Below, piece after piece: positions 26,317 to 35,036 of a stretch of DNA of 54,743 nucleotides; positions within the stretch are counted from its first letter, which is position 1; every line of letters starts with the position of its first letter. This stretch comes from Paenibacillus silvestris (GTDB lineage: Bacteria; Bacillota; Bacilli; Paenibacillales; NBRC-103111): contig NZ_WTUZ01000001.1 in the NCBI RefSeq assembly GCF_009882985.1, positions 286 to 55,028 on the forward strand, read 5' to 3'. The translations under genes were made by a program, and so were the position numbers. The notes beneath the pieces were generated by a model. That model had not been told where the DNA came from. It worked only from the letters and a program-made list of their open reading frames with translations, and searched no databases.

Positions 26317-28512
26317 ATGGCTGAGCGTTACATTGACATCAATGAGAGCATTTTTGCGAAATGTGGAGACCGTGTAGGCGAAATATTAGCTACAGTTGCA
26401 GACAGGTATGTCGGCAATAACCCGCCTCATCCGATGGCGTACCGAGCTTTTTGTGCTGATGGCATAGGAAAGAATCACGATTATAGTTATGACTTTCATT
26501 TTGTAAATCGGTTTCCTGAGATTCTGAATGGACAGATTGTCTACGCATGGTCGCAATATTGGAGTGACGTGGAGACGCCGCTCAATTTCATCTTACATTG
26601 CTATGGCCCGCTTATCTTGTATGCGAATGGGCAACCCATTTATAAAGCGAATATCGCCGATGAACTGAATCCAAAACGCAGAACGGTCGTTACGATTCAG
26701 ATGAAGAAAGGCTGGAATCACTTGGTGTTCCAGTTTACGAAGACAGAAGCAGGCTGCGGAGGGTCTCTGGGGCCAGGCTCTTATAAGAGCAATCCGGTTC
26801 ATTTCCTAGCACCTTCACCCGAGCGATTCGGCCACGAAGGATGGATCTACACGGCCCCGCAGAATCATGTTTGGAATGAGCTTCCAGGCGAGGGAACCAC
26901 GGAAGGAGATCACGACATCGCTTGGTATCCGAAGCTGGCATGGAGTGATAATGAGCAGGCGAAGAACCCAGTAGCCCGCATCTTCGGTGAACTGAGCGAC
27001 GGGTATGTCCTGGCGTGGACGAAGCTTCGTTCATTGTCGGCTGAACGGCGGCATGTTGAATTGAGCGGTCATGCGGAAGGAAGGATGGCCATTTATGTGG
27101 ATGGGGAGCTGCAAGCTAGCATTGATCAAGCAGGCGCTTTCCAAGCTGTACTGCAGTTAGCGTATGGCGAGCATAACCTCGTCATTCAATGCTTTGGCGC
27201 GAACGGGAGCGCAGGCTTTCGTCTGGACCCGCTTTCGGCAGGCATTGAGCGCGTAGAGCCTTATCCTGTTCACGGAGCGAAGGATGAGTGGCTGTATGTG
27301 GGGCCGTTCGGTGCCAAGGACGTGATGCCTGAGGTTGAAGCTTCGCTGTTTGCCCTGGTGGAGACGCAGGAGGGCGGAACGTTCTGGCGGTTGGATCAGC
27401 CAAACACGTGGGTGCGACCGTTCACAGAGAATGCGTTGTTCGGCAAGTGGAATTATCCGCTTGGGGTGACGCTGTACGGGATGCTTCAGACGGGTAAGCT
27501 GCTCGGCCGTGATGATTTGCTTCAGTATGTCTACAAGCATATTGAAACGTGTACGCGGCTCTATACCTATGCGGGTTGGGATAAAGCCCAATACGGCGCT
27601 TCCGGTGTGCTGAACACGCTGGCTACACTGGACAGCTTGGATGATTGCGGCTCGTTCGGAGCAACGATGCTGCTTGCCCTGCAAAATCAGCCGCTTCAAG
27701 GCGCTGAGCGGATTGCGGACGTTATTGCGGATTATATTAGCAACAAGCAGGATCGACTGCCTGACGGATCCCTGTACCGTAAGCCAAAGCATGTTGATTT
27801 CCCGAACGCGACGCTGTGGTGCGACGACTTGTACATGAGCGTACCGTACATGTGCCGCTGCTACCAGCGGACGGGTGAAATCCGTTACCTTGAAGATGCA
27901 GCCAATCAATTCATCCAATTCAAGAAAAAATTGTACATCCCTGAGCTGCAAATCATGTCTCATGTCTATGACTTCGGAATCGACAAGCCGACGAAAATTG
28001 CTTGGGGCCGCGGCAATGGCTGGGTGATCTTTTCCTTGTCGGAATTGCTGGCCGAGCTGCCTGACAACCATGCGCAGCGAGGCGAGTTGCTGCAATTCTT
28101 CAATGAACTGAGCGAAGGCTACCTGCGCCTGCAAGGAGAGAATGGCCTGTGGCACCAAGTGCTGACAGAGCCAGCATCGTACGAGGAAACTTCGTGTACC
28201 TCGATGTTCCTGTATGCCTTTGCTCGCGGCGTAAGATATGGCTGGCTAACAGAGACAGAGAAGTATATCGCAGCGATCCACAAGGGCTGGAGCGGGATGG
28301 CCCGCATCTCCATCGATAAATTCGGCAACGTGTATGGTGTGTGCCGCGGTTCGGGATATTCGTATAGCGTTAGCTACTATAAGGACGATCTCTCCTGGCT
28401 GTTAAATGATACGCATGGCATCGGTATTGTGCTGCTTGCTGGCATAGAAGTGCTGCAGCTGGAGCGGCATTTGGACTCGGGGAAGCCCGCTGCTGAAGAG
28501 GTTCTTTCGTAA
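26317..28512 (+). CDS. Glycoside hydrolase family 105-like (unsaturated uronyl hydrolase)
   Basis: 731 aa. About 365 N-terminal residues form beta-sandwich, Gal-binding-like domains. The C-terminal half is the (alpha/alpha)6 barrel of GH105/GH88 with WCDDLYMSVPYMCR (about 516), WGRGNGWVIFSLSELL (about 585) and HQVLTEPASYEETSCTSMF (about 612), which carry the family's Asp and binding residues. Such enzymes remove the 4,5-unsaturated uronic acid left at the non-reducing end by polysaccharide lyases (rhamnogalacturonan, ulvan). There is no signal peptide, so it is intracellular. The start at 26317 follows GGGAGAGG. No lyase is seen in the window. Confidence 0.85.
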   Translation: MAERYIDINESIFAKCGDRVGEILATVADRYVGNNPPHPMAYRAFCADGIGKNHDYSYDFHFVNRFPEILNGQIVYAWSQYWSDVETPLNFILHCYGPLILYANGQPIYKANIADELNPKRRTVVTIQMKKGWNHLVFQFTKTEAGCGGSLGPGSYKSNPVHFLAPSPERFGHEGWIYTAPQNHVWNELPGEGTTEGDHDIAWYPKLAWSDNEQAKNPVARIFGELSDGYVLAWTKLRSLSAERRHVELSGHAEGRMAIYVDGELQASIDQAGAFQAVLQLAYGEHNLVIQCFGANGSAGFRLDPLSAGIERVEPYPVHGAKDEWLYVGPFGAKDVMPEVEASLFALVETQEGGTFWRLDQPNTWVRPFTENALFGKWNYPLGVTLYGMLQTGKLLGRDDLLQYVYKHIETCTRLYTYAGWDKAQYGASGVLNTLATLDSLDDCGSFGATMLLALQNQPLQGAERIADVIADYISNKQDRLPDGSLYRKPKHVDFPNATLWCDDLYMSVPYMCRCYQRTGEIRYLEDAANQFIQFKKKLYIPELQIMSHVYDFGIDKPTKIAWGRGNGWVIFSLSELLAELPDNHAQRGELLQFFNELSEGYLRLQGENGLWHQVLTEPASYEETSCTSMFLYAFARGVRYGWLTETEKYIAAIHKGWSGMARISIDKFGNVYGVCRGSGYSYSVSYYKDDLSWLLNDTHGIGIVLLAGIEVLQLERHLDSGKPAAEEVLS

Positions 28513-28534
28513 TTAATTGTATCCCATTTATTTC

Positions 28535-28582
28535 AGAGGCTCTCCCTCGGTCATTGGATGACTGGGGACAGTCTCTTTTTTA
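28535..28582 (+). terminator. Rho-independent terminator after GH105
   Basis: AGAGGC (28535-28540) pairs with GTCTCT (28571-28576), with an inner CGGTCA/TGACTG arm, followed by a T run. It ends the set B catabolic unit. Confidence 0.75.
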
Positions 28583-28599
28583 TGGAAGTGAGTCGGATA

Positions 28600-28787
28600 G
28601 CTGGAAAAACTCCCTTTATTTCGAGCTAGTCCTGGCTTGGAAAAGAAATAACTGGAAAAACTCCTGTTACTTTACTCCAATTCCCTGTTATTAGGCTCAA
28701 ACGCCTCCAATAACGGGAGAAATTCCATGTATTCCCACTGCGGCTGGGGGATTTTAAGATTTAGCGGTAGTATTTCCCGCTAATCTT
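28600..28787. repeat. Intergenic repeats and hairpins (28583-29063 gap)
   Basis: Two direct copies of CTGGAAAAACTCC (28601 and 28652, 51 bp apart) are followed by a reversed-type GGAGAAATTCC (28716). A hairpin pairs TTATTAGGC with GCCT...AATAA (28688-28715). A second hairpin pairs AAGATTTAGCGG with CCGCTAATCTT (28756-28787). A further hairpin, ACCCTCCA/TGGAGGGT (28861-28885), is followed by TTC TTT and could terminate. I see no convincing gene in 28513-29063. Confidence 0.65.
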
Positions 28788-29000
28788 AGTGAAAACCCTA
28801 TTTATGAAGCTGTTTGAACCCATGATTAGAGCGTTCTTGAAGCGTTCTCACCAAACACAAACCCTCCAGATGAGAAATGGAGGGTTCTTTGGTATGGATT
28901 CCTTTCCCCATAATGAAATAATTGAGGTAGGTGAAAAAGGTGAGATCGGAGGAGGATGTAAGAAATGTGATCTACAAGGAAATGTGTGAATTGAGAGGGA

Positions 29001-29047
29001 GCGGATCACGGGATAAGATAATTCCATAGTACGGCAAAGCGATCCGC
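29001..29047. repeat. Inverted repeat upstream of the set C permeases
   Basis: GCGGATC (29001-29007) and GATCCGC (29041-29047) are perfect arms 33 bp apart, 17 bp before the first possible start of the LplB gene. It could be an operator or an mRNA leader structure. Confidence 0.4.
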
Positions 29048-29063
29048 GGTTATTGAAAATCAA

Positions 29064-30035
29064 ATGTTGAGGAAGGTGAGAGAAATAGAGAAGCAACTCC
29101 ATACGACAGTGCCTGGAAAACTCAATAGGAGACAGGGATTTGATCGCATGCGTTTCCGGCAAAACGTTCCCATTATGCTGATGTTTTTACCAGCGCTGGC
29201 ATTCTTTCTTATCTTTCGCTATGCACCTATTGGAGGGCTTGTTATTGCCTTTAAAGACTACAATTTTGCAGATGGCGTGTTCGGAAGTCCCTGGGCAGGC
29301 TTCAAAAACTTCGAGATTCTGTTCTCGCAGCCTCAAATGCTGCGAATTATCCGCAACACGATTATTCTGAGTTTTTTACAAATTGTTGTCGGGTTTCCCT
29401 TCCCCATTATCTTAGCCATTCTATTGAACGAAGCCAGGAAGTTGTGGTTTAAAAAACTGGTGCAAACCCTTGTTTATTTGCCTCATTTTCTTAATTGGGT
29501 CATCATAGGCGGCATTATTGCCCTTGTGTTTGCTCAGGAGAAAGGGGTTTTGAATCATTTTGTTACCCAGTGGTCGGAAACGCCTTATCCCTTTCTGTAC
29601 AAAGAGCATAGTTGGATAGCCATATTTGTGGGCAGTGGGATCTGGAAGGAAGCGGGGTGGAACGCCATCATTTATTTGGCAGCTCTTGCTGCGGTTGATC
29701 CTTCCCTGTATGAAGCAGCTAGCATGGATGGTGCAGGCAAGTTAAGGCAAATATGGAGCATTACATTGCCAGCTATATTGCCGACTATTGCTATCATGTT
29801 TGTTTTATCGGTTGGTCACTTTATGGAGGTCAGCTTCGACCAAATTTATGTCATGCAGAATTCGGCGGTCTCCGCGGTCTCAGATGTCATCTCCACCTGG
29901 AATTTCCGGGTGGGCATTAACGGCGGCCAGTTTAGTCTAGCTACGGCAATGGGCTTTTTTGAGTCGGTGGTCGCACTAGTGCTCGTTATTGCTGCCAATG
30001 TGATAGCGAGACGAACAGGCAATAGTCTTTGGTAG
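29064..30035 (+). CDS. lplB: ABC sugar permease, LplB type (set C)
   Basis: 323 aa at most. About six membrane segments, first core MLMFLPALAFFLIFRYAPIGG (shown here to 21 positions as 29175-29237 in the DNA). EAA loop YEAASMDGAGKLRQIWSITLP. The start is uncertain: ATG 29064 has no SD. The good SD GAGGAAGG (29069-29076) points to an in-frame ATA at 29085; TTG 29067 and GTG 29076 overlap that SD. It forms an operon with the 30064 and 31022 genes. Confidence 0.88.
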   Translation: MLRKVREIEKQLHTTVPGKLNRRQGFDRMRFRQNVPIMLMFLPALAFFLIFRYAPIGGLVIAFKDYNFADGVFGSPWAGFKNFEILFSQPQMLRIIRNTIILSFLQIVVGFPFPIILAILLNEARKLWFKKLVQTLVYLPHFLNWVIIGGIIALVFAQEKGVLNHFVTQWSETPYPFLYKEHSWIAIFVGSGIWKEAGWNAIIYLAALAAVDPSLYEAASMDGAGKLRQIWSITLPAILPTIAIMFVLSVGHFMEVSFDQIYVMQNSAVSAVSDVISTWNFRVGINGGQFSLATAMGFFESVVALVLVIAANVIARRTGNSLW

Positions 30036-30063
30036 AAAGTTGGGTAGAAGGGAGTGTATTCTC

Positions 30064-30939
30064 ATAAAAGCCACGTTTCCTGAAAAGTTTCTCTATGTAA
30101 TCAATTATGCGCTTCTTGGCATTATCGCTGTCAGCTGCTTACTCCCATTGTTGCATATGCTTGCTCTGTCGCTCAGTACGAATGATGCCATTGTATCCGG
30201 ATTCGTCAGCTTGTGGCCTATTGGATGGAATTTCGAGACGTATCATAAGCTTTTTACCGGCACGCGCATTGTAGAAGCGGCTCGTAATAGCATCGAGGTG
30301 ACACTGGTTGGAACGGTTCTCAGCATGTTATTCACGATTTTAGGGGCGTACCCCTTATCCAGGAAGTTTATGTACGGTCGAAAATTTTTCACCATGCTTA
30401 TTGTATTCACCATGGTTTTCAATGGCGGGTTGATTCCTACGTATCTGGTCATTAAATCACTCGGATTGATAAATACTTATGGCGCACTTTGGCTGCCTGG
30501 ACTAATAAGCGTGTATAACATGTTGGTCATGCGTTCCTTCTTTAACGGCTTTCCGGAGGAGATTGAAGAAGCTGCCCGCATTGATGGCTGTGGAGAGATC
30601 AGACTGATGCTACAGATCATCCTGCCGCTTTCATTGCCGGTGCTCGCCGCACTAACACTTTTCTATGGGGTTGGCTATTGGAACTCCTTTTTCAGTGTCA
30701 TGATCTACATCAACGATTCCAGTAAGAATACGCTCGCCGTACTTATCCAGCAAATGATTTCGAGCCAGCAGCTGTTGCAGGAAATTGCCAACACTTCTTC
30801 GGAGGATCTTACATCCGTTACACCGGAGTCGATTAAGGCGGCAGGGGTGTTTGTCATGATTGTACCCATGCTGATCCTGTATCCTTTTCTGCAAAAGTAC
30901 TTCGTGAAAGGCGTAATGATTGGCTCTGTTAAAGGATAG
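30064..30939 (+). CDS. lplC: ABC sugar permease, LplC/YtcP type (set C), start unclear
   Basis: About 291 aa. EAA loop EIEEAARIDGCGEIRLMLQI, tail VMIGSVKG, so the gene is intact. The start is the odd part. The SD AAGGGAG (30048-30054) is nine bases before an in-frame ATA (30064), with ATT at 30058 and no ATG, GTG or TTG at working distance; TTG 30040 lies upstream of this SD and lacks a good one itself. It follows the LplB-type gene directly and forms the channel with it. Confidence 0.88.
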   Translation: MKATFPEKFLYVINYALLGIIAVSCLLPLLHMLALSLSTNDAIVSGFVSLWPIGWNFETYHKLFTGTRIVEAARNSIEVTLVGTVLSMLFTILGAYPLSRKFMYGRKFFTMLIVFTMVFNGGLIPTYLVIKSLGLINTYGALWLPGLISVYNMLVMRSFFNGFPEEIEEAARIDGCGEIRLMLQIILPLSLPVLAALTLFYGVGYWNSFFSVMIYINDSSKNTLAVLIQQMISSQQLLQEIANTSSEDLTSVTPESIKAAGVFVMIVPMLILYPFLQKYFVKGVMIGSVKG

Positions 30940-31021
30940 CTGGATCATGTGAATCTCTGACAAGTCTGCTCTTCCTAAAAGAAGAATGCTTGTATACAAT
31001 ATTAACCAGGAGGGTTATTAT

Positions 31022-32659
31022 ATGAATAAAAAAGCGCTAGTCATCTCCACAGTTGCGTTGACACTTACGGCAACTTCACTGGTCGGCTGCTCCGATAGTA
31101 AGTCAGGAGAAGCTCAAACATCTTCTTCACCTCTTGCATCCGCATCTGCGCGCGCCATGAACCTCTCGATGTCGTTTTATGATCGTGGAACGATTGCTCC
31201 TGATCTCGGAACAGCCGAGAATAATATCTGGACCAAATTTATCCAGGAAAAAACCGGCGTAAATATAAAGATTTCACCCGTACCGCGTGCGGAATCCGTT
31301 AACAAGCTGAATACACTTGTCGCGTCTGGGTCAGCGCCGGATGTTATTTTAGAATACGATGTGGGATTCCGCAATCAACTGTATTTACAAAAGCAGATTA
31401 TGCCAATCGGAGACTTGATCGATAAACATAGCACAACTTACAAGCAACTCTTAAATAAATTTCCGCTGCTCAAGAAGCTGAGCACGAGGGATGACGGTAA
31501 GATTTATGACTTTGGCCGCATTCTTGGTTATGTACCTTACAGCTATACGGTAGTTAGACAGGATTGGCTGGATAAGATGAAGTTAGCTGCGCCAAAGACA
31601 GCAGATGACTTATTTCAAATTGCGAAAGCGTTTGCAACGCAAGATCCAGATGGTAATGGCAAGAAGGATACTTACGGCATGAATTTGGCTGGAGGCGGCA
31701 GCTTAATTGATCCCATGTTCCAGAATGTAACCTGGATTATCAAAGACGGCAAATGGGTAAAGGATTGGGATCGCGCAGAAGCTGCTAACGCATTCCGCAA
31801 GAAGCTATTCGATGAAGGCATCGTCGATAAAGATTTTCTGACCGATAAGAATGGAAAGAAAGCCGAACAGGACTTTGTTACAGGCAAAATTGGCATCTAT
31901 ACAGGTGCAGGCTCGTACAAAGTTTTCACCTCTCTCTATGAAACCTTGCGTAAAAATGTACCGGATGCCAAGCTTGTGGCCATCGCTCTGCCATCCAGTC
32001 AGTTTGGCAGCTTTTCACCTGATTTCAATCCACCGGTACAGTTGACAGGTGTTTTGAACGCCAAAACGAAAGACCCCGAAGCTGCCATCAAAGTGATTGA
32101 TTATTTGAGCTCACCGGAGTGGGTCAAAACAACGTATAGCGGCATTGAAGGTACACATTACAAAGTTGAAAATAACAAAGAGGTTCCGATTAATGCGGAT
32201 AAAAATAAGAAAGAGCTTGACTGGTTGGGCGATTTCCGGATGTTAGGCGGCCAATATGTGTATAACGAATTTGATACGACGATGAAGGGTTTTGATCAGA
32301 ATAATCCTCTTCAGAAGGAGTTTTACGATCTCGGTAAAGATATTTTCAGCTTGAACATCACCAAGGACCGCCCGTTAGCCAGTATTATGCTGGGTGGTTT
32401 CATGCCCACGCTCCCTGCTGACATGCAGTTCATCTCCAAGAACTTGCTTGATTCAGCGAGTAACCCCATTGGGGATCTATGGAATAAAGCGATTGTTAGC
32501 GGGGCCTCGTATTCTTCGGCGCAAGCGAAGCAGGATGCGATCAAGATTTGGGAGAAATCGGATGGAAATAAGCTGGAAGCGTGGTATCAAGATTGGTACA
32601 CGAAGAATAAGGACACGATGGTGACTCAGAACGATTTATTTTCCATGAATTTTAACTAA
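31022..32659 (+). CDS. Extracellular solute-binding lipoprotein (set C)
   Basis: 545 aa. Lipobox TATSLVGC with lipid Cys23 and a Ser/Ala-rich linker. Sugar-binding fold; RQDWLDKMKLAAPKTADDLF matches the equivalent segments in sets A and B. An EF-hand-like QDPDGNGKKDTYG loop (about residue 215) probably binds Ca2+, as in other large Paenibacillus binding proteins. The start follows CAGGAGGGTTATT. The SD and lipobox are clear. Confidence 0.92.
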   Translation: MNKKALVISTVALTLTATSLVGCSDSKSGEAQTSSSPLASASARAMNLSMSFYDRGTIAPDLGTAENNIWTKFIQEKTGVNIKISPVPRAESVNKLNTLVASGSAPDVILEYDVGFRNQLYLQKQIMPIGDLIDKHSTTYKQLLNKFPLLKKLSTRDDGKIYDFGRILGYVPYSYTVVRQDWLDKMKLAAPKTADDLFQIAKAFATQDPDGNGKKDTYGMNLAGGGSLIDPMFQNVTWIIKDGKWVKDWDRAEAANAFRKKLFDEGIVDKDFLTDKNGKKAEQDFVTGKIGIYTGAGSYKVFTSLYETLRKNVPDAKLVAIALPSSQFGSFSPDFNPPVQLTGVLNAKTKDPEAAIKVIDYLSSPEWVKTTYSGIEGTHYKVENNKEVPINADKNKKELDWLGDFRMLGGQYVYNEFDTTMKGFDQNNPLQKEFYDLGKDIFSLNITKDRPLASIMLGGFMPTLPADMQFISKNLLDSASNPIGDLWNKAIVSGASYSSAQAKQDAIKIWEKSDGNKLEAWYQDWYTKNKDTMVTQNDLFSMNFN

Positions 32660-32674
32660 AAGAGTATGGAGAAT

Positions 32675-32700
32675 GCTGTCGGCAGATTTCTGCCGGCAGC
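32675..32700 (+). other. Stable hairpin without T tract
   Basis: GCTGTCGGCAGA pairs with TCTGCCGGCAGC around a TT loop, with one wobble pair. No T run follows, so it looks like an mRNA-stabilising or processing element between the binding-protein and regulator genes rather than a terminator. Confidence 0.6.
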
Positions 32701-32765
32701 CTTGTACGTACCGTCCCTATTAGACGGTTTCGCCTTTTCATTTCGAAGCCCGAGGAGCGCATGCC

Positions 32766-34991
32766 ATGTTAAAGAAACACTCTTGGTTTTACCGTTTGGT
32801 TACAACCTACTTGCCTATTGTCTATTTGCTTGTTTTCGTCCTATTTTTTGTCTTCTTCATGACGATGAATAAGCAGTCCCAAACGCAAACCGTGAGTGCA
32901 AATGAAGCATTTACGCGATATACCATGCTTCAGCTTAACTCGATTCTCGGCAACATCGATCAGAATGTGAATGCGGCAACCGTGAATAATAGAGAGTTTA
33001 ATCAATATATGTTCCAGCTTCACGATTCGGATGTCAATCCGTATTTGCTGCGCAGCAAGGTGGCGGAACTATTCAGGCAAGTTCAGGCTGGTTTTCCGTT
33101 CATTCAATCTATTTATTTCTACCGCAACATCGATCAGACTGTGCTCGGTACGGAGATGTATCTGCCACTTGCAGATTTTGGCGATAGCCATTTCGTACAG
33201 GAGCAGTTGAAGCAGCCACTCCCTAGCATTTGGACGAATGTAAGAAGCTACAAAGTACTTCCTTCTCAACCCTATGACATTGATGTTGTTTCACTCGTTA
33301 AAAAAGTCCCTTTTCTAACTGAGCCGAGCGGCATTCTCATCGTGAATATCGATGTTTCGAGTCTGGCCTCTTGGCTGCAAAGCATCTCTGCAAACTCAAT
33401 TAGTTCAATTACGCTAGTAGATCAGGCCGGACATCTAATCGGGCAAAGTAAAGTTCAAGCCAACAAGGATATCCTTAACTTGAAGTTTGAAGAGACGGGT
33501 TGGACGTTTAACAGCGGTATAAAAGAAGCGTACCATTATGGGATTTTTTCAGAGCTCTACTACAGTTGGATTATTATCGGAGTTGTCATGGTTCTGATTG
33601 CCTCAGCTTTAATTATTTATTTGTCCAAACGATATGCAAGACCAATCGATGCCAGTATAAGCCGAATAACGGACTATTTGAACGTCAGACAGCCGGGTGG
33701 AGAATTAATTTCGGTTGTTGATGCCGCTGTAGATAAGATTATTGATTTCGCTGATCGTTATCAGTCAGAGAGTAATTTAAATCTGCCCTATCGTCAAAAA
33801 TACTTTTTCCAAGAACTGATGACGGGGGACCGTCCGATAAGTCGAGATGAGTTGACCGATGAGATGCATAACTTTGGTTTACCTTGTAATTGGCGTTCCT
33901 TCATGACAGCCAAACTGGAGATAGATCGAATAAGCGATTTTACAGAAGGCTACTCTACGCGAGATCAGGTGCTCCTGAAATTTGTTTTGTCGAACGTGTT
34001 CAAGGAAACGGCTGAGCAGTATGGGATAGGCATTTGGAGTGAATGGATTTCCGTTGATAAAATGAGTATCCTGTTTGGGGCAGATGGCGAACTATCCATG
34101 GGTGATATTAGTACGATTTGTGAGAGTATGCGGTCGTGGGTAGAATCAAATCTTGCCTTCACTGTAACGATAGGAGTAGGGAAAAAGACGGAGCGTTCAG
34201 AGGATATCGGTGAATCCTACGAGCAGGCTGATAAGGCTGTACAATACCGCTCTGCATTTGGAAACAATCGCGTTATTCACTATGAGGATATAACTCGGCA
34301 GACGGAAACCGAGCTGTTTGATATTTTGCAATTAATCCGTACGATTGTCCAGCTATATAAAAGTGGAAACGATGAATGGTATAACCAGTTCGATTTCCTG
34401 TTCAAAGCCATCAATCGCGAATTGTATTCCCGGGACGAGTTAAAGAACCTGCTTTACTATATGACGTTTACTTTTACGCGTGAATTGTCCGAATTTCCTA
34501 GTGAGTACACCGAGTCATGGCGGGTGGAGGCGCTCATTCCGATTACCCAAGCGATTGACCGATTCGAAATGATGGAGGATATCAAGAAGATACTCGTAGA
34601 GCGGCTCAGCACCGTCGCCGAGTTGTGGAAGCAGCTTCGTGAAACGAAGAATCACAGGCTGCTAATTCATGATGTGAAAGCCTATATTGATTCCCATTAC
34701 GCCAATGCAGACTTGTCCCTGCAACTGCTGGCAGAGCAATTCTCCTTAAGTAAAAATTACGTCAGCCGCTTATTTAAAGAAGAAACAGGTGAAAACTTTA
34801 TCGATTATTTAACGTCGCTGCGTATCTTTCATTCGAAGCAGCTTTTGGAAGACACGGATACTTCGATACAGGATATCGCCGGACTGGTTGGTTATGAACA
34901 TTATTTCTCGTTTAATCGGGCATTTAAGAAACTAACGGGGTTCCCACCGAGTGATTTCCGGAAGAAGCGCTTCATTGAGAAAACACTATAA
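32766..34991 (+). CDS. Membrane-anchored AraC-type regulator (set C)
   Basis: 741 aa. TM1 at about residues 15-35 and TM2 at about 265-287 (SWIIIGVVMVLIASALIIYL) flank an extracellular sensor. The C-terminal AraC domain has LLAEQFSLSKNYVSRLFKEE and DIAGLVGYEHYFSFNRAFKK. It is closest in layout to the set A regulator (shared segments such as LLKFVLSNV and the FTVTIGVG region), suggesting paralogy. The SD GAGGAGCG precedes the ATG. It lies after the set C importer and before GH78, which it probably controls. Confidence 0.9.
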   Translation: MLKKHSWFYRLVTTYLPIVYLLVFVLFFVFFMTMNKQSQTQTVSANEAFTRYTMLQLNSILGNIDQNVNAATVNNREFNQYMFQLHDSDVNPYLLRSKVAELFRQVQAGFPFIQSIYFYRNIDQTVLGTEMYLPLADFGDSHFVQEQLKQPLPSIWTNVRSYKVLPSQPYDIDVVSLVKKVPFLTEPSGILIVNIDVSSLASWLQSISANSISSITLVDQAGHLIGQSKVQANKDILNLKFEETGWTFNSGIKEAYHYGIFSELYYSWIIIGVVMVLIASALIIYLSKRYARPIDASISRITDYLNVRQPGGELISVVDAAVDKIIDFADRYQSESNLNLPYRQKYFFQELMTGDRPISRDELTDEMHNFGLPCNWRSFMTAKLEIDRISDFTEGYSTRDQVLLKFVLSNVFKETAEQYGIGIWSEWISVDKMSILFGADGELSMGDISTICESMRSWVESNLAFTVTIGVGKKTERSEDIGESYEQADKAVQYRSAFGNNRVIHYEDITRQTETELFDILQLIRTIVQLYKSGNDEWYNQFDFLFKAINRELYSRDELKNLLYYMTFTFTRELSEFPSEYTESWRVEALIPITQAIDRFEMMEDIKKILVERLSTVAELWKQLRETKNHRLLIHDVKAYIDSHYANADLSLQLLAEQFSLSKNYVSRLFKEETGENFIDYLTSLRIFHSKQLLEDTDTSIQDIAGLVGYEHYFSFNRAFKKLTGFPPSDFRKKRFIEKTL

Positions 34992-35036
34992 CTCCGTACT
35001 TGGTGTGTAAGCCATTTTGAAGAGGAGAGGGTTCAG

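Noticed and set aside
28789..28989. 66-codon ORF on the plus strand
   Set aside because: No SD, crosses a terminator-like hairpin at 28861-28885, and low-quality sequence with no recognisable fold.
32675..32700. Terminator between the set C binding protein and regulator
   Set aside because: The stem is strong but is followed by CTTGTACG rather than a T run.
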